Position numbers and translations under genes: made by a program. From Segniliparus rotundus DSM 44985 (lineage in GTDB: Bacteria > Actinomycetota > Actinomycetes > Mycobacteriales > Mycobacteriaceae), in the NCBI RefSeq assembly GCF_000092825.1, contig NC_014168.1, forward strand, positions 2,223,946-2,287,945: DNA of 64,000 bases. Direction: 5' to 3'. This document shows, one piece after another, positions 1 to 8,643 of the stretch (positions are counted from its first letter, which is position 1; each line of letters starts with the position of its first letter). The notes beneath the pieces were generated by a model. It had not been told where the DNA came from, made no database searches, and saw nothing but the letters and a program-made list of their open reading frames with translations.

Positions 1-330
1 CGCGACGAGCAGTCGGCCCGTGATGGCCCGGAGCGGGCTGACCTGACGGTCCGGAACCAACAGTCTTGGCGAGAAAGGAGCCGCCACTTGTCCTGCCGTC
101 ACGGAGGGTAAGCCTACAACGCGCTCGTCCGCGCGGCGCGCGGCGCGGCTTTTCTCGCGCGCTTTTCCCGGCGCGCCCGCGCCTTGTCCCGGTTCCCGCA
201 GCCAGCCATCTCGCACTGGCGGCGGCCGCCTCGGCAGCAGAGCAGCCGTCGGAATCCAAGGCCGTGTTGCCGCAGACACATGTGAAGCCAGTCTCCGCGC
301 CTCCGTTTCGCCTCGTCGCAAACCCCGTGA
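1..330. other. Left edge, no supported gene
   Basis: I see no convincing complete gene here. On the minus strand a short open frame runs off the left edge from a possible TTG at 58-60 (reading LVPDRQVSPLRAITGRLLVA). It could be the first residues of a divergent membrane protein, but no ribosome-binding site supports it. The remainder is presumably the divergent promoter region of the EamA transporter. Open frames across 114-620 and 66-1742 lack recognisable domains and are GC-driven shadows. Confidence 0.4.
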
Positions 331-1272
331 ATGGTTACGCTTGGGCGCATGCCCGCACAGCAGGAAATCGCCGCGCGCCCGCAGACAAAGCCGCGCCGTC
401 TCGTGTTCGCAGAAGCTGCGCAGGGCCCGCTGCTCGTGGTCTCGTGGTCGAGCGCGTTCGTGGCGGGTGTGATCGGCACGAAGGCCGGGACGCCGCTCTT
501 GTTGTGCTGCCTGCGGTTCACCTTTGCGGCGCTGATCGTCGGCGCGCTCGCGCTGGTGATGCGATCGAAGTGGCCGACCGGCAGAACGCTCCTGCACACC
601 GTGGTCGCGGGCGTGTTCATGCACGCCGTGCAGTTCTGTGGTTTTTACTACGGGATGGCGCACGGCCTCGGCGGCGGCGTCTCGGCGCTCATCCAAGGCC
701 TGTCTTCCATGATCGTGATCGTCCTCGCGGCCCTCACCCTCGGCGACCGGCTGACGAGCGCGGGCTGGGCGGGCTTTGTGATCGGGGTTTTCGGCGTCGT
801 CGTCGCGATCGAGGACCGTCTCGCCCTCTCCCCGGTCGCCGTCGCCTCCGCGTTCCTCGGCCTTGTGGGCATCACGGTCGGAACCTATTGGCAGAAACGT
901 TTCGTCTCCGGCGTGGACGTGTTTTCGGGGACCGCGGTCCAGCTCGCCGCCTCTGCCCCGTTGGGGCTCGCCGCCACCTTGCTCTTCGAGCACCCGCAGG
1001 TGAGCGATCCCGCCCGGTTCGGGGCCGCGGTCCTCTGGATAGTGATCGTGAACTCGGTGGGCGTGTTTTTGCTGCTCAACCACATGTTGCGCACGCTGCC
1101 CGCGAGTTCGGTCTCGACTCTGTTCCTCGCCGTCCCCGCAGTCACCTCACTGCTCAGCTGGGTCGTCGCCGGACAAACGATGAGCAAGCAGGCCGTCGTC
1201 GGACTCGTGATCGGCGGATTCGGGGCCGCGCTGGCCGTGTTGGCCGGGCGGCGTGGTCGCGCCGCCGCGTAA
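331..1272 (+). CDS. EamA-family (DMT) transporter
   Basis: A 313-residue integral membrane protein of the drug/metabolite transporter superfamily. About ten hydrophobic helices form two EamA repeats: the first starts near residue 30 (LLVVSWSSAFVAGV), the second near 170. Such carriers move small metabolites or amino acids across the cytoplasmic membrane, and the substrate cannot be told from sequence. It could start at ATG 331 or at the in-frame ATG 349 (MPAQQE), since the first six residues look dispensable. It converges on pdtaS with an 11-base gap. In M. tuberculosis whiB1 lies beside pdtaS, so this gene marks a departure from that order. Family assignment is firm, function is not. Confidence 0.8.
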   Translation: MVTLGRMPAQQEIAARPQTKPRRLVFAEAAQGPLLVVSWSSAFVAGVIGTKAGTPLLLCCLRFTFAALIVGALALVMRSKWPTGRTLLHTVVAGVFMHAVQFCGFYYGMAHGLGGGVSALIQGLSSMIVIVLAALTLGDRLTSAGWAGFVIGVFGVVVAIEDRLALSPVAVASAFLGLVGITVGTYWQKRFVSGVDVFSGTAVQLAASAPLGLAATLLFEHPQVSDPARFGAAVLWIVIVNSVGVFLLLNHMLRTLPASSVSTLFLAVPAVTSLLSWVVAGQTMSKQAVVGLVIGGFGAALAVLAGRRGRAAA

Positions 1273-1283
1273 CGGGCCGGGCG

Positions 1284-2822
1284 TTACCGTCCCGCCGCCC
1301 AACGCCGGTCCACCACCGGGCGCAACGGAACATCGAACTTCGCAGAGGACCCGCCGAGTTCGCTGCGGCCCAATTCCAAGGAGGCTTGCAACTCGGACTC
1401 CGCGAGGGTGGCGACGATGCGCAAACCGAGCCGCTTCGTCGCTTTCGGGTCGAATCCTTCGGGGAAGCCCACGCCGCTATCGGCCACCTGGACGCTGAGC
1501 CACTGGCCTTTGCGCTCCGCGCCGATCACCACCTCGCCCGAATCGCCAGGTTTGAAGGCGTGCTCAAGGGCGTTCTGGGCCAGTTCGGTGAGGACCGTGG
1601 TCAGCGACATCGCCCGCTCCGCCTCCAAAGACCCGAATCTGCCCTGGCGGCGCACGACGACGCTCGTCCCCGGAGCGCTGAGGTCGGACAGCATCACAAT
1701 GAGCTTGTCGACGATATCGTCCACCGAGACATGCTCGTTTGAGGAGATGGACAACGCGTCGTGCACCAACGCGATCGAACCGATCCGACGGACCGAGTCT
1801 TCCAGCGCCTGGCGGGCCTCCAGATTCTCCGTCCGCCTTGCTTGCATGCGCAGCAGGGCGGAGACCGACTGCAAATTGTTCTTCACGCGGTGGTGGATCT
1901 CGCGGATTGTCGCGTCCTTGCTGATCAAAGCACGTTCACGGTGGCGCAGCTCGGTCACGTCGCGGAGCAAAACCACCGCGCCAGCCATCTCGTCCGATTG
2001 CCGCAGCCCGATCACACGCCACGATGTGACGGCCCCGTTGGACTCCACTTCGACCCGCGCGTCGGCGACTTCGCCCTCCAACGTCGCCGTGAGCGCGGCT
2101 GCGGTTTCCTCGGCGATGAGCGAGCCCGAGACGGACGCGCGGACAATCTCGACCAGCTCAGAGCCCATGAACGTGCCTTCCCAGCCCAACCTGCGCAAGG
2201 CAGAAGAGGCGTTGGGGCTGGAGTAGGTGATGGCCCCGGTCTCAGCGAGCCGGAGAAACCCGTCACCAGCCCTGGGGCCAGGGCCTTTGTCCGAACGGTC
2301 TGGGAAAAATCCGTCGCAGACCATTTGGCACAGCGCGTCCGCCGCGCTTGTGTACGCCATCTCCAAGTTGCCGGCCGAGCGGGGCTGGAGCATGTTGACG
2401 TAGCGCGAAACAACCGCGATCACCTCGCCGCCCTCGCGCACCGGGATCACCTCCCTGCGGGTGGGCACGTACTCCAGCCACATCGGGTCTTCCGGTTCGA
2501 TGATCTCGCCCTCGACGAACCCTCGGCGCAACTGGCTGGCGAGCGGTTCGCCCACCTCGGTGCCCACCATGTCGCCCGGCAGCAGCGTGGTGGCCGTGGT
2601 CGGCCTGCACTGCGCGACGCACACGAACCGCTCCCTCGGATCATCCCCGTCCGAGTCCTGCCCCTCGGGGGCTGTGTCCGCGTCTTGGCGCACCCACAGG
2701 AGAAAGTCGGCGAACGCGAGGTCGGCGATCAACTGCCACTCCACGACAAGGCGTTGCAGATGCTCGGCTTGCGCTCCGGCAAGGGTGGTGCGATCAGCGA
2801 GGAGCCTTCTCAGCGTCGCCAC
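1284..2822 (-). CDS. pdtaS: Sensor histidine kinase PdtaS
   Basis: A 512-residue soluble histidine kinase orthologous to M. tuberculosis Rv3220c. Order: an N-terminal GAF-like sensor (about 1-140), a PAS-like middle (about 170-290), then an HisKA_2/HWE-type dimerisation segment with the phosphoacceptor in REIHHRVKNNLQS and a HATPase_c domain (ELAQNALEHAFKPG, then DSGVGFPEG). PdtaS phosphorylates PdtaR, an ANTAR-type RNA-binding antiterminator, and in mycobacteria responds to metals and nitric oxide. No transmembrane segment is visible. The start is GTG at 2822, preceded by a G-rich ribosome-binding site. PdtaR is not in this window. The divergent neighbour is the tiny bL37 gene. Confidence 0.93.
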   Translation of the reverse strand: MATLRRLLADRTTLAGAQAEHLQRLVVEWQLIADLAFADFLLWVRQDADTAPEGQDSDGDDPRERFVCVAQCRPTTATTLLPGDMVGTEVGEPLASQLRRGFVEGEIIEPEDPMWLEYVPTRREVIPVREGGEVIAVVSRYVNMLQPRSAGNLEMAYTSAADALCQMVCDGFFPDRSDKGPGPRAGDGFLRLAETGAITYSSPNASSALRRLGWEGTFMGSELVEIVRASVSGSLIAEETAAALTATLEGEVADARVEVESNGAVTSWRVIGLRQSDEMAGAVVLLRDVTELRHRERALISKDATIREIHHRVKNNLQSVSALLRMQARRTENLEARQALEDSVRRIGSIALVHDALSISSNEHVSVDDIVDKLIVMLSDLSAPGTSVVVRRQGRFGSLEAERAMSLTTVLTELAQNALEHAFKPGDSGEVVIGAERKGQWLSVQVADSGVGFPEGFDPKATKRLGLRIVATLAESELQASLELGRSELGGSSAKFDVPLRPVVDRRWAAGR

Positions 2823-2869
2823 AAGCCCCCCCTTCGTGACGTCGGCTTCGGATATGTCATCCTATGAGT

Positions 2870-2944
2870 ATGGCAAAACGAGGACGTAAGAAGCGCGACC
2901 GGCGCAAGAGCAAAGCCAATCACGGGAAACGCCCGAACAGCTGA
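2870..2944 (+). CDS. 50S ribosomal protein bL37
   Basis: A 24-residue, very basic peptide beginning MAKRGRKKRDRRKSKANHGK and ending RPNS. It matches the actinobacterial ribosomal protein bL37, known from mycobacterial ribosome structures, almost residue for residue. About half the residues are Lys or Arg, as expected for an rRNA-binding peptide. An in-frame ATG six bases upstream (2864) is an alternative start. No strong Shine-Dalgarno sequence is visible before either start. It sits between divergent pdtaS and the 3' end of rshA and is too short for most gene finders. Confidence 0.85.
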   Translation: MAKRGRKKRDRRKSKANHGKRPNS

Positions 2945-2956
2945 CCGCTCGCCCGG

Positions 2957-3379
2957 TCATTCGTCTCGGTTCTCCGAATCCACGCGAGGGTGCGAGAGAT
3001 TGAGCATGTTCCGAATCTCGCCTCGCAGCTTTTCTTTGAGGCCCTCTGGCGCGCACGGCTCTGATTTGCATTTCTTCGAGAGCAGTTCCTTGATTCGGAC
3101 CTCGAGCTCGTACTGCGTGTGACAGGACGGGCAGTTTTCGAAATGGGCTTCCAGCCGCTCGCGGAGTTTGACGTCGCAGCCGCCGTCCGCGACGAGCCAG
3201 AGCGCTTCGACCTCCTCACGGCATTTCGGAATCGCTCCGCGGCAATCGAAACTCGTCAAAGTCTCCGCGAGCTTCGGGTCGATCGGCTCGAAAGCCCGCT
3301 GCATCTCTTCGAGCTGCGCGCGCTGCAGCGCGCTGGGCTCCGGGCCAGGCGCCGAAACCGGCTCTGCGTCCGTGCTCAA
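2957..3379 (-). CDS. rshA: Mycothiol-system anti-sigma factor RshA/RsrA
   Basis: A 140-residue zinc-binding anti-sigma factor for SigH. It carries the ZAS signature H-x3-C-x2-C (H79, C83, C86) with further conserved cysteines at 53, 68 and 104, and the family block [10 protein letters not shown]. Under disulfide stress, oxidation of the zinc-site thiols releases the sigma factor. The start is TTG at 3379. Its first bases overlap the sigH stop codon as TTGA (3376-3379), so the two are probably translationally coupled at fixed ratio. Co-transcription with sigH matches M. tuberculosis (Rv3221A, Rv3223c). Confidence 0.92.
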   Translation of the reverse strand: MSTDAEPVSAPGPEPSALQRAQLEEMQRAFEPIDPKLAETLTSFDCRGAIPKCREEVEALWLVADGGCDVKLRERLEAHFENCPSCHTQYELEVRIKELLSKKCKSEPCAPEGLKEKLRGEIRNMLNLSHPRVDSENRDE

Positions 3380-4047
3380 CTTGCCACCTCTTCGTTTTCA
3401 TTCTCGACTGCGCTGTGGCCACGCCCGTTGCGGCGAGCTTCGGGGCCGATGCCGTATTCGGCGGCGAGGCCTTCGAGCTGGCTGCGCAGCTGCTTCCTGC
3501 CTCGATGCAACCGGGACATGACCGTTCCGATTGGGATTTCCAGGATGTCGGCTATCTCCCGATACGGGAAACCCTCGACATCCGCGTAGTACACGACCAT
3601 TCGGAAATCCTCCGGCAACGACTGCAACGCCTTCATGATCTCCGTGTCGGGCAGACCGTCCAGCGCCTCGACCTCCGCCGAGCGCAGTCCGACCGAGTCG
3701 TGGCTCGCCACGTCCGCGAGCTGCCAGTCGGTGATCTCATCCGTCGGGTATTGGGAAGGCTGGCGTTGGCGCTTGCGATAGGAGTTGATGTAGGTGTTCG
3801 TGAGGATGCGGTGCAGCCACGCGGAGAGGTTCGTCCCCTCGGCGAAGGTGTGGAACGCGCCGAAAGCCTTGATGTACGTCTCTTGCACCAGATCCTCAGC
3901 GTCCTGCGGGTTGTGCGTCATCCGCATCGCGGCCCAGTACAGTTTGTCGAGCAGCGGCATTGCCTCCTGCTCGAAACGGCGGCTGAGCTCGGCTTGGGAC
4001 TGGCTGGAACGCGACAGGGGCTCCTCTGCCGAATCCTTCACAGGCAT
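3376..4047 (-). CDS. sigH: RNA polymerase sigma factor SigH/SigR
   Basis: A 223-residue ECF sigma factor of the SigH/SigR group that directs the thiol-oxidative and heat stress response. Region 2 is recognisable by [14 protein letters not shown] and [17 protein letters not shown]. Region 4 is recognisable by [20 protein letters not shown] and [17 protein letters not shown]. The ATG at 4047 has GGAG five bases upstream. The frame stays open further upstream, with ATG codons at 4077 and 4146. The one at 4146 also has a purine-rich GAGAGGAG site and would add 33 residues, like the unstable SigR' isoform of Streptomyces. An apparent SigH-type promoter lies at 4178-4204. It is coupled to rshA. Confidence 0.93.
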   Translation of the reverse strand: MPVKDSAEEPLSRSSQSQAELSRRFEQEAMPLLDKLYWAAMRMTHNPQDAEDLVQETYIKAFGAFHTFAEGTNLSAWLHRILTNTYINSYRKRQRQPSQYPTDEITDWQLADVASHDSVGLRSAEVEALDGLPDTEIMKALQSLPEDFRMVVYYADVEGFPYREIADILEIPIGTVMSRLHRGRKQLRSQLEGLAAEYGIGPEARRNGRGHSAVENENEEVAS

Positions 4048-4177
4048 CCGGGCTCCACGCGGGGGCTTCGAAAACATGGAGGACGGCGCATCTTTCAACA
4101 GTAGCGCAGCAGCGTCCGTCCTGCGTTCGGGGCATAGCACTGACATATCGACGGCGCTCCTCTCTGTCCATCTGGAG

Positions 4178-4204
4178 AACACTGCAGGGTCGGAGTTTGT
4201 TCCC
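4178..4204 (-). promoter_or_regulatory. SigH-type autoregulatory promoter
   Basis: On the minus strand GGGAAC (4204-4199) is followed after 18 bases by GTT (4180-4178). This fits the SigH/SigR consensus (GGGAAY, 16-20 base spacer, GTT). It lies about 130 bases upstream of the main sigH start, as expected for positive autoregulation. The predicted transcription start near 4171 would place the upstream in-frame ATG at 4146 as the first start on the transcript. Confidence 0.75.
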
Positions 4205-4282
4205 GGCGCGCCAGGGCGGCGCCGCGGACGGACACAGCGCCCCGCTGGCCGAACACACGGGGACCACTGCGACAATGGCGGG

Positions 4283-5557
4283 GTGAGTTTTTGGGACGCC
4301 CCCGCGGTCCGCGGTCCGCTCGACGCGGTGGTGGTCGTGCCTGGCTCCAAATCGATCACCAACCGGGCGCTGGTGCTCGCCGCGCTCGCCCGGACCCCGT
4401 CCCGGATCTTCGGCGCGTTGCGCAGCCGTGACACCGACCTCATGCTCGACGCGCTGCGACAGCTGGGCGCCGGCGTCGAGATCGGGGACGACGGGACGAC
4501 GGTGGACGTCGCCCCTGCCCCCCTGCGCGGAGGGTCCGTCGACGTCGGCCTGGCCGGCACGGTCATGCGGTTCCTGCCGCCAGTGGCGGCGCTGGCCGAG
4601 GGCCCGGTCCGCTTCGACGGGGACGAGCAGGCCCGCGCGCGTCCGCTCGGCACAATCCTGAACGCCTTGCGCGACCTTGGTGTGACTGTGGACGGCGACG
4701 GGCTGCCGTTCACCGTCCGGGGCGCGGGCGCAGTCCGGGGCGGCGAAGTAGCCATCGACGCCTCGGCTTCTTCGCAATTCGTCTCGGGCCTCTTGCTCTC
4801 CGGAGCCCGGTACGACGAGGGGCTCGCCGTCCGACACGTCGGCGGCCCGCTGCCCTCCGCGCCGCACATCGACATGACCGTCGAGATGCTTGCGGCGTCC
4901 GGAGTGCGCGTGGAACAACCCGAACGGCATATGTGGCGGATCCCGCCCGCGTCCTTCAGCGGACGGGAATGGCATGTGGAACCCGATCTCTCCAACGCGG
5001 GCCCGTTCCTCGCCGCGGCAGCAGTGGCCGGTGGCCAGGTCCGAGTCCCGAGCTGGCCTCAGTCCACCACGCAAGCGGGCGACCAGATCCGGCACATCCT
5101 CGCCAGCATGGGCGCGACCGTGCGGTGGGAAGACGGGTGGCTCACCGTGAACGGCAGCGGCGAGCTCACCGGGATCGACATCGACCTTGGCGAGATCGGC
5201 GAACTCACCCCGACTGTGGCCGCGCTCGCCGCGCTCGCCTCCTCCCCCTCTTCGTTGCGGGGGATCACGCACTTGCGCGGCCATGAGACCGACCGGCTCG
5301 CAGCGCTGTCCTCACAGATCAACGCGCTGGGCGGGCACTGCGTCGAACTCGACGACGGACTGTCGATCACCCCAAAAGCGCTCCGGGGCGGGCCGTGGAA
5401 AGCCTTCGCCGACCACCGCATGGCCACTGCGGGCGCGATCATCGGACTGAAAATCCCCGGCGTGCGGGTGGACGATGTGGACTGCACGAGCAAGACGCTG
5501 CCCGGATTCGCCGACCTCTGGGCCCAGATGTGCGCGACCGCATCGGACGGTGCATGA
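4283..5557 (+). CDS. aroA: EPSP synthase (3-phosphoshikimate 1-carboxyvinyltransferase)
   Basis: A 424-residue enzyme of the shikimate pathway that joins PEP and shikimate 3-phosphate to make 5-enolpyruvylshikimate 3-phosphate for aromatic amino acids, folate and siderophores. Diagnostic motifs are the N-terminal [30 protein letters not shown] in the middle and the C-terminal KTLPGF. The start is taken as GTG 4283 because the protein then begins just before the conserved lobe; upstream in-frame sequence is antisense to sigH. It is divergent from sigH and overlaps rsgA by four bases (ATGA), as in the Rv3227-Rv3228 pair. Confidence 0.93.
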   Translation: MSFWDAPAVRGPLDAVVVVPGSKSITNRALVLAALARTPSRIFGALRSRDTDLMLDALRQLGAGVEIGDDGTTVDVAPAPLRGGSVDVGLAGTVMRFLPPVAALAEGPVRFDGDEQARARPLGTILNALRDLGVTVDGDGLPFTVRGAGAVRGGEVAIDASASSQFVSGLLLSGARYDEGLAVRHVGGPLPSAPHIDMTVEMLAASGVRVEQPERHMWRIPPASFSGREWHVEPDLSNAGPFLAAAAVAGGQVRVPSWPQSTTQAGDQIRHILASMGATVRWEDGWLTVNGSGELTGIDIDLGEIGELTPTVAALAALASSPSSLRGITHLRGHETDRLAALSSQINALGGHCVELDDGLSITPKALRGGPWKAFADHRMATAGAIIGLKIPGVRVDDVDCTSKTLPGFADLWAQMCATASDGA

Positions 5558-6549
5558 AACGAGGACAAGACCTCAGCCGTTACGACGAGTCTGACGTGCG
5601 TCTTCGACCGGGGGCCCCGAACCGTGCCCGCACCAAACGCAGGCCGGAGCACACCGAGGCGAAACCGGCGATGGTGGTCGGGATCGCCCGAGGCCGCCAG
5701 CTGTGCGCGTTGGAGGATTCCGACATCCTGGTCCCCACCGTGCGCGCCAGGGAACTGGGCCGACGCGGCGTGGTGGTCGGCGACCGCGTGCATCTCGACG
5801 GGGACGTGTCCGGGGCGGCGGACACACTGGCGCGGATCGTCCGGGTGGACAAGCGCTCGTCCGCCCTGCGCCGCACAGCTGAGGACGACGCCGGGTCCCC
5901 CGGCGGCGCGGTGGAGCGAGCCGTTGTCGCCAACGCGAGCCAACTGCTCATCGTCGTCGCGGCGGCGGACCCGCCGCCGCGGATGGGGCTCGTGCGCCGG
6001 GCTCTCGTCGCGGCCTACGCGGAAGGCATCGTCCCCAGGCTCGCGATCACCAAGACCGACCTCGCCGACCCGGCCGAGTTCGAAGCCGGGTTCTCGGGCC
6101 TTGAGCTCGACATCCAACGCTGCGGCACAGAAGACGACCTCGCCGATCTGGAAGGACTGTTCGAGGACCAGTTGACCGTGCTGCTCGGGCATTCCGGAGT
6201 CGGCAAATCCACGCTCGTGAACCGGCTCGCCCCGAGCGCGAACCGCGTGGTCGGCGAGCTGACCCGGATCGGCAAGGGCAAGCACACCTCCACCGACGCG
6301 CGCGCCTTCCCCTTGCCGCGCGGCGGTTGGATCGTGGACACCCCCGGCGTGCGCTCCTTCGGTCTGGGCCACGTCTCGCCCGAGCAAGTTTTGGGCGCGT
6401 TCTGCGACCTGTCGGAGGCGGCTGAGGACTGCCCGAGGGGGTGCGGGCACCTCGGGCCGCCCGCCGATCCAGAATGCCAGCTCGACGAGCTGGCCGACCA
6501 AGCGAGGGTCGCCGCCGTCCGAGAGCTGATGCGCAGCGTGGGAGCATAA
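5554..6549 (+). CDS. rsgA: Ribosome small-subunit GTPase RsgA
   Basis: A 331-residue circularly permuted GTPase (YjeQ/EngC) that checks late 30S maturation. An N-terminal OB-fold is followed by the permuted motif order: G4 TKTD, then G1 [10 protein letters not shown]2 around [11 protein letters not shown], then G3 DTPG. A C-terminal zinc knuckle follows, with Cys and His residues in CPRGCGH and a later Cys. The ATG at 5554 overlaps the aroA stop as ATGA, so the two are probably translationally coupled. Confidence 0.93.
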   Translation: MKRGQDLSRYDESDVRLRPGAPNRARTKRRPEHTEAKPAMVVGIARGRQLCALEDSDILVPTVRARELGRRGVVVGDRVHLDGDVSGAADTLARIVRVDKRSSALRRTAEDDAGSPGGAVERAVVANASQLLIVVAAADPPPRMGLVRRALVAAYAEGIVPRLAITKTDLADPAEFEAGFSGLELDIQRCGTEDDLADLEGLFEDQLTVLLGHSGVGKSTLVNRLAPSANRVVGELTRIGKGKHTSTDARAFPLPRGGWIVDTPGVRSFGLGHVSPEQVLGAFCDLSEAAEDCPRGCGHLGPPADPECQLDELADQARVAAVRELMRSVGA

Positions 6550-6553
6550 AGCC

Positions 6554-6721
6554 ATGGCCGACCAACGCCCGCCGCTCCCCCCGTTCGATCAGAACGGCCT
6601 CATGACGCACCGGCACGCCAGCATCAACGACCTGCCCCTGCGCGCGTCCGAGCGGCTTGTGCGCTGGCCGCTCGGACGCCGCCCCGACCATCGCCCAGGA
6701 CTGGGCGAGCTGGGCCCCTGA
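6554..6721 (+). CDS. Small hypothetical protein (55 aa)
   Basis: A 55-codon open frame starts four bases after rsgA and ends 15 bases before cynS. The product begins [17 protein letters not shown] and ends GELGP. It is rich in Pro and Arg, with no signal peptide, helix or domain I recognise. Its tight spacing in a same-strand run is the main support for it being translated. Only a homology search would settle it. Confidence 0.4.
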   Translation: MADQRPPLPPFDQNGLMTHRHASINDLPLRASERLVRWPLGRRPDHRPGLGELGP

Positions 6722-6736
6722 TAAGGAGAAACCGCC

Positions 6737-7207
6737 ATGCCCCACGCCCAATTCGACCCCACAGCGCGCGAAGAGCTCGCCCTCGCCGCAGTCGAGGCAA
6801 AAATCCAGAAAGACCTCACCTGGCACGAGATCGCCGAAGCCGCCGGTTTCTCCACCGCTTTCGTCACCGCGGCCGTCCTCGGCCAGCACGCGCTCCCGAA
6901 AGAGTCCGCGGAGAAGGTCGCTGCGCTCCTCGACCTCGACGCAGAAGAAACCCTGCTGCTCCAGACCATCCCGCTGCGGGGGTCCATTCCCGGCGGCGTG
7001 CCGACCGACCCGACCATCTATCGGTTCTACGAAATGGTGCAGGTCTACGGCACGACGCTGAAGGCATTGATCCATGAGCAGTTCGGCGACGGCATCATCA
7101 GCGCGATCAACTTCCGGTTGGACGTGCAGAAAGTGCCGGACCCGGAAGGCGGGCACCGAGCCGTTATCACGCTCGACGGCAAATACCTGCCGACGAAACC
7201 GTTCTAG
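6737..7207 (+). CDS. cynS: Cyanate hydratase (cyanase)
   Basis: A 156-residue cyanase, which converts cyanate and bicarbonate to carbamate, which then gives ammonia and CO2. The N-terminal helical bundle contains [20 protein letters not shown]. The C-terminal decamer-forming domain carries the catalytic Arg and Glu in [12 protein letters not shown] and the Ser in GIISAINF. The length is standard for the family. An AAGGAG ribosome-binding site precedes ATG 6737. No cyanate transporter or carbonic anhydrase is adjacent, so it may serve detoxification and a modest nitrogen gain. It has no counterpart at this position in M. tuberculosis and looks like an insertion behind rsgA. Confidence 0.95.
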   Translation: MPHAQFDPTAREELALAAVEAKIQKDLTWHEIAEAAGFSTAFVTAAVLGQHALPKESAEKVAALLDLDAEETLLLQTIPLRGSIPGGVPTDPTIYRFYEMVQVYGTTLKALIHEQFGDGIISAINFRLDVQKVPDPEGGHRAVITLDGKYLPTKPF

Positions 7208-7222
7208 AGGGCGCTTGCGCCG

Positions 7223-8527
7223 TCAGCCGAAGTGTTGTTCGAAAGTGCGCGCCGCCGCAGATTCCCAATCCCGCGCCCGCGCGGCTGCGCGGCGAGCCTT
7301 GCGCTTCGTCGACTCGTACGCCGATTTCAGGCCTTGCCGAACGCCGGTCGCGGGATCGATCTTCGGCTTCGCGGGCTCCCCCGCGACGCGGAAGCGCAAT
7401 TCCGAGGAGGTTTCCGGGGCGTTGTCGCTCGTGGCGCTCAAAAAACGGTCCGGCAGCGAGAGCTTGGCGATCGTGCGCCACGTCAAGAAATACTGCCGGG
7501 CGAACGCGCCCGTTGTGTACGGCAGGTCGTACTTCTCGCAGAGCGCGCGGACCTTCACAGCGATCTCGTGGTAGTGGTTGCTCGGCAGATCGGGGAAGAT
7601 GTGGTGCTCGATCTGGTGGGAGAGATGGCCGGAGAGGAAACCGAGCACCCGGCCCGCGTTGAAATTCGCCGAGCCGAGCATCTGACGCAGATACCACTGG
7701 CCCCGAGTCTCGTTCTCCACGTCGGCTTGGGTGAACTTCTCCGCCCCGTCCGGGAAGTGCCCGCAGAAAATCACCGCGTTCGCCCAAATATTGCGGATCA
7801 CATTCGCCAACGCGTTCGCGGTGAGCGTGGTGCGGAAGGCCTTGCCCGTCAACGCCGGGAACAGCACATAGTCTTTCGTGATCTGGCGGCGGATTTTCTC
7901 GCCCGACTCGCGGCGGCGCTTTTTGGCCAGCGCCCGCTCGGCGGGGTCTTCGATCTTCTGGATCGTCTTGTCGCGCAGCACGATGCTCTGCATCCCCACG
8001 CCCCACTCGAAGAACAAGGTCAGAAGGGTGTTCCAGAACAAGTTGGCAAGGTGGGCCGGATTCCACGGCTCGTCCCTGGTCACCCGGATCGTGCCGTAGC
8101 CGATGTCGTCGTCGAGACCGAGGATGTTCGTGTACTTGTGGTGCAAATGGTTGTGCGTGTGCTGCCAGTGCGAGGAGACGCCCACCATGTCCCACTCCCA
8201 GGTGGAGGAGTGGATCTCGGGGTCGTTCATCCAGTCCCACTGCCCGTGCATGACGTTGTGGCCGATCTCCATGTTCTCGACGATCTTCGCGAGCCCGAGC
8301 GAGACGGCCCCGAGCCACCAGAGCCCCTTGCGCCGGCTGCCGACCAAAGCCAGCCGGCCGACGAGTTCGAGGGAACGCTGGAAGCGGATCGTGTTGCGGA
8401 TGTAACGGGCGTCGCGTTCGCCCCGCGCCGACTCGATATCGCGGCGGATGGCGTCGAGCTCTTCGCCGATGGCCTCGATGTCCGTCTCGGTGAGATGGGC
8501 GAACTCTTTGATGTCACTGATCGCCAT
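7223..8527 (-). CDS. Acyl-CoA fatty acid desaturase (DesA3-like), copy 1
   Basis: A 434-residue membrane di-iron desaturase orthologous to mycobacterial DesA3 (Rv3229c), which introduces a delta-9 double bond into stearoyl-CoA. The three histidine boxes are intact: HNVMH near residue 90, HNHLHH near 125 and HQIEHH near 310. It is the downstream member of a tandem pair; both copies start MAISDIKEFAHLTETD. A -10-like TATACT lies upstream at 8591-8596. Electrons probably come from the oxidoreductase at 10088. Which copy carries the main delta-9 activity cannot be told from sequence. Confidence 0.9.
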   Translation of the reverse strand: MAISDIKEFAHLTETDIEAIGEELDAIRRDIESARGERDARYIRNTIRFQRSLELVGRLALVGSRRKGLWWLGAVSLGLAKIVENMEIGHNVMHGQWDWMNDPEIHSSTWEWDMVGVSSHWQHTHNHLHHKYTNILGLDDDIGYGTIRVTRDEPWNPAHLANLFWNTLLTLFFEWGVGMQSIVLRDKTIQKIEDPAERALAKKRRRESGEKIRRQITKDYVLFPALTGKAFRTTLTANALANVIRNIWANAVIFCGHFPDGAEKFTQADVENETRGQWYLRQMLGSANFNAGRVLGFLSGHLSHQIEHHIFPDLPSNHYHEIAVKVRALCEKYDLPYTTGAFARQYFLTWRTIAKLSLPDRFLSATSDNAPETSSELRFRVAGEPAKPKIDPATGVRQGLKSAYESTKRKARRAAARARDWESAAARTFEQHFG

Positions 8528-8563
8528 AAATGCCTTTCCACGCGATGGCCGTTACGGGAGCAG

Positions 8564-8596
8564 GCCGGTTCGAAACCGGCACGGCTCCACAGTATA
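8564..8596 (-). promoter_or_regulatory. Putative promoter and leader hairpin of desaturase copy 1
   Basis: On the minus strand TATACT (8596-8591) resembles a -10 element. Just downstream is a 5-bp stem (GCCGG/CCGGC) with a 7-base loop at 8564-8580, which would sit at the 5' end of the leader. No good -35 element was seen. This suggests the second copy can be transcribed independently of the upstream one. Confidence 0.35.
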
Positions 8597-8643
8597 GAAA
8601 TGTCTCTGCCAGGAACCGAAAATCTTTCACGAACAGGCGGTGA

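Noticed and set aside
3376-4995. 539-residue reading of sigH with a long N-terminal extension
   Set aside because: The extension beyond about 4146 is antisense to aroA; only the starts at 4047 and possibly 4146 have ribosome-binding sites and follow the promoter.
8561-8590. tRNA-like T-arm (5-bp stem, TTCGAAA loop) between the desaturase genes
   Set aside because: No matching acceptor, D or anticodon arms are present upstream, which is desaturase coding sequence; treated as a leader hairpin.
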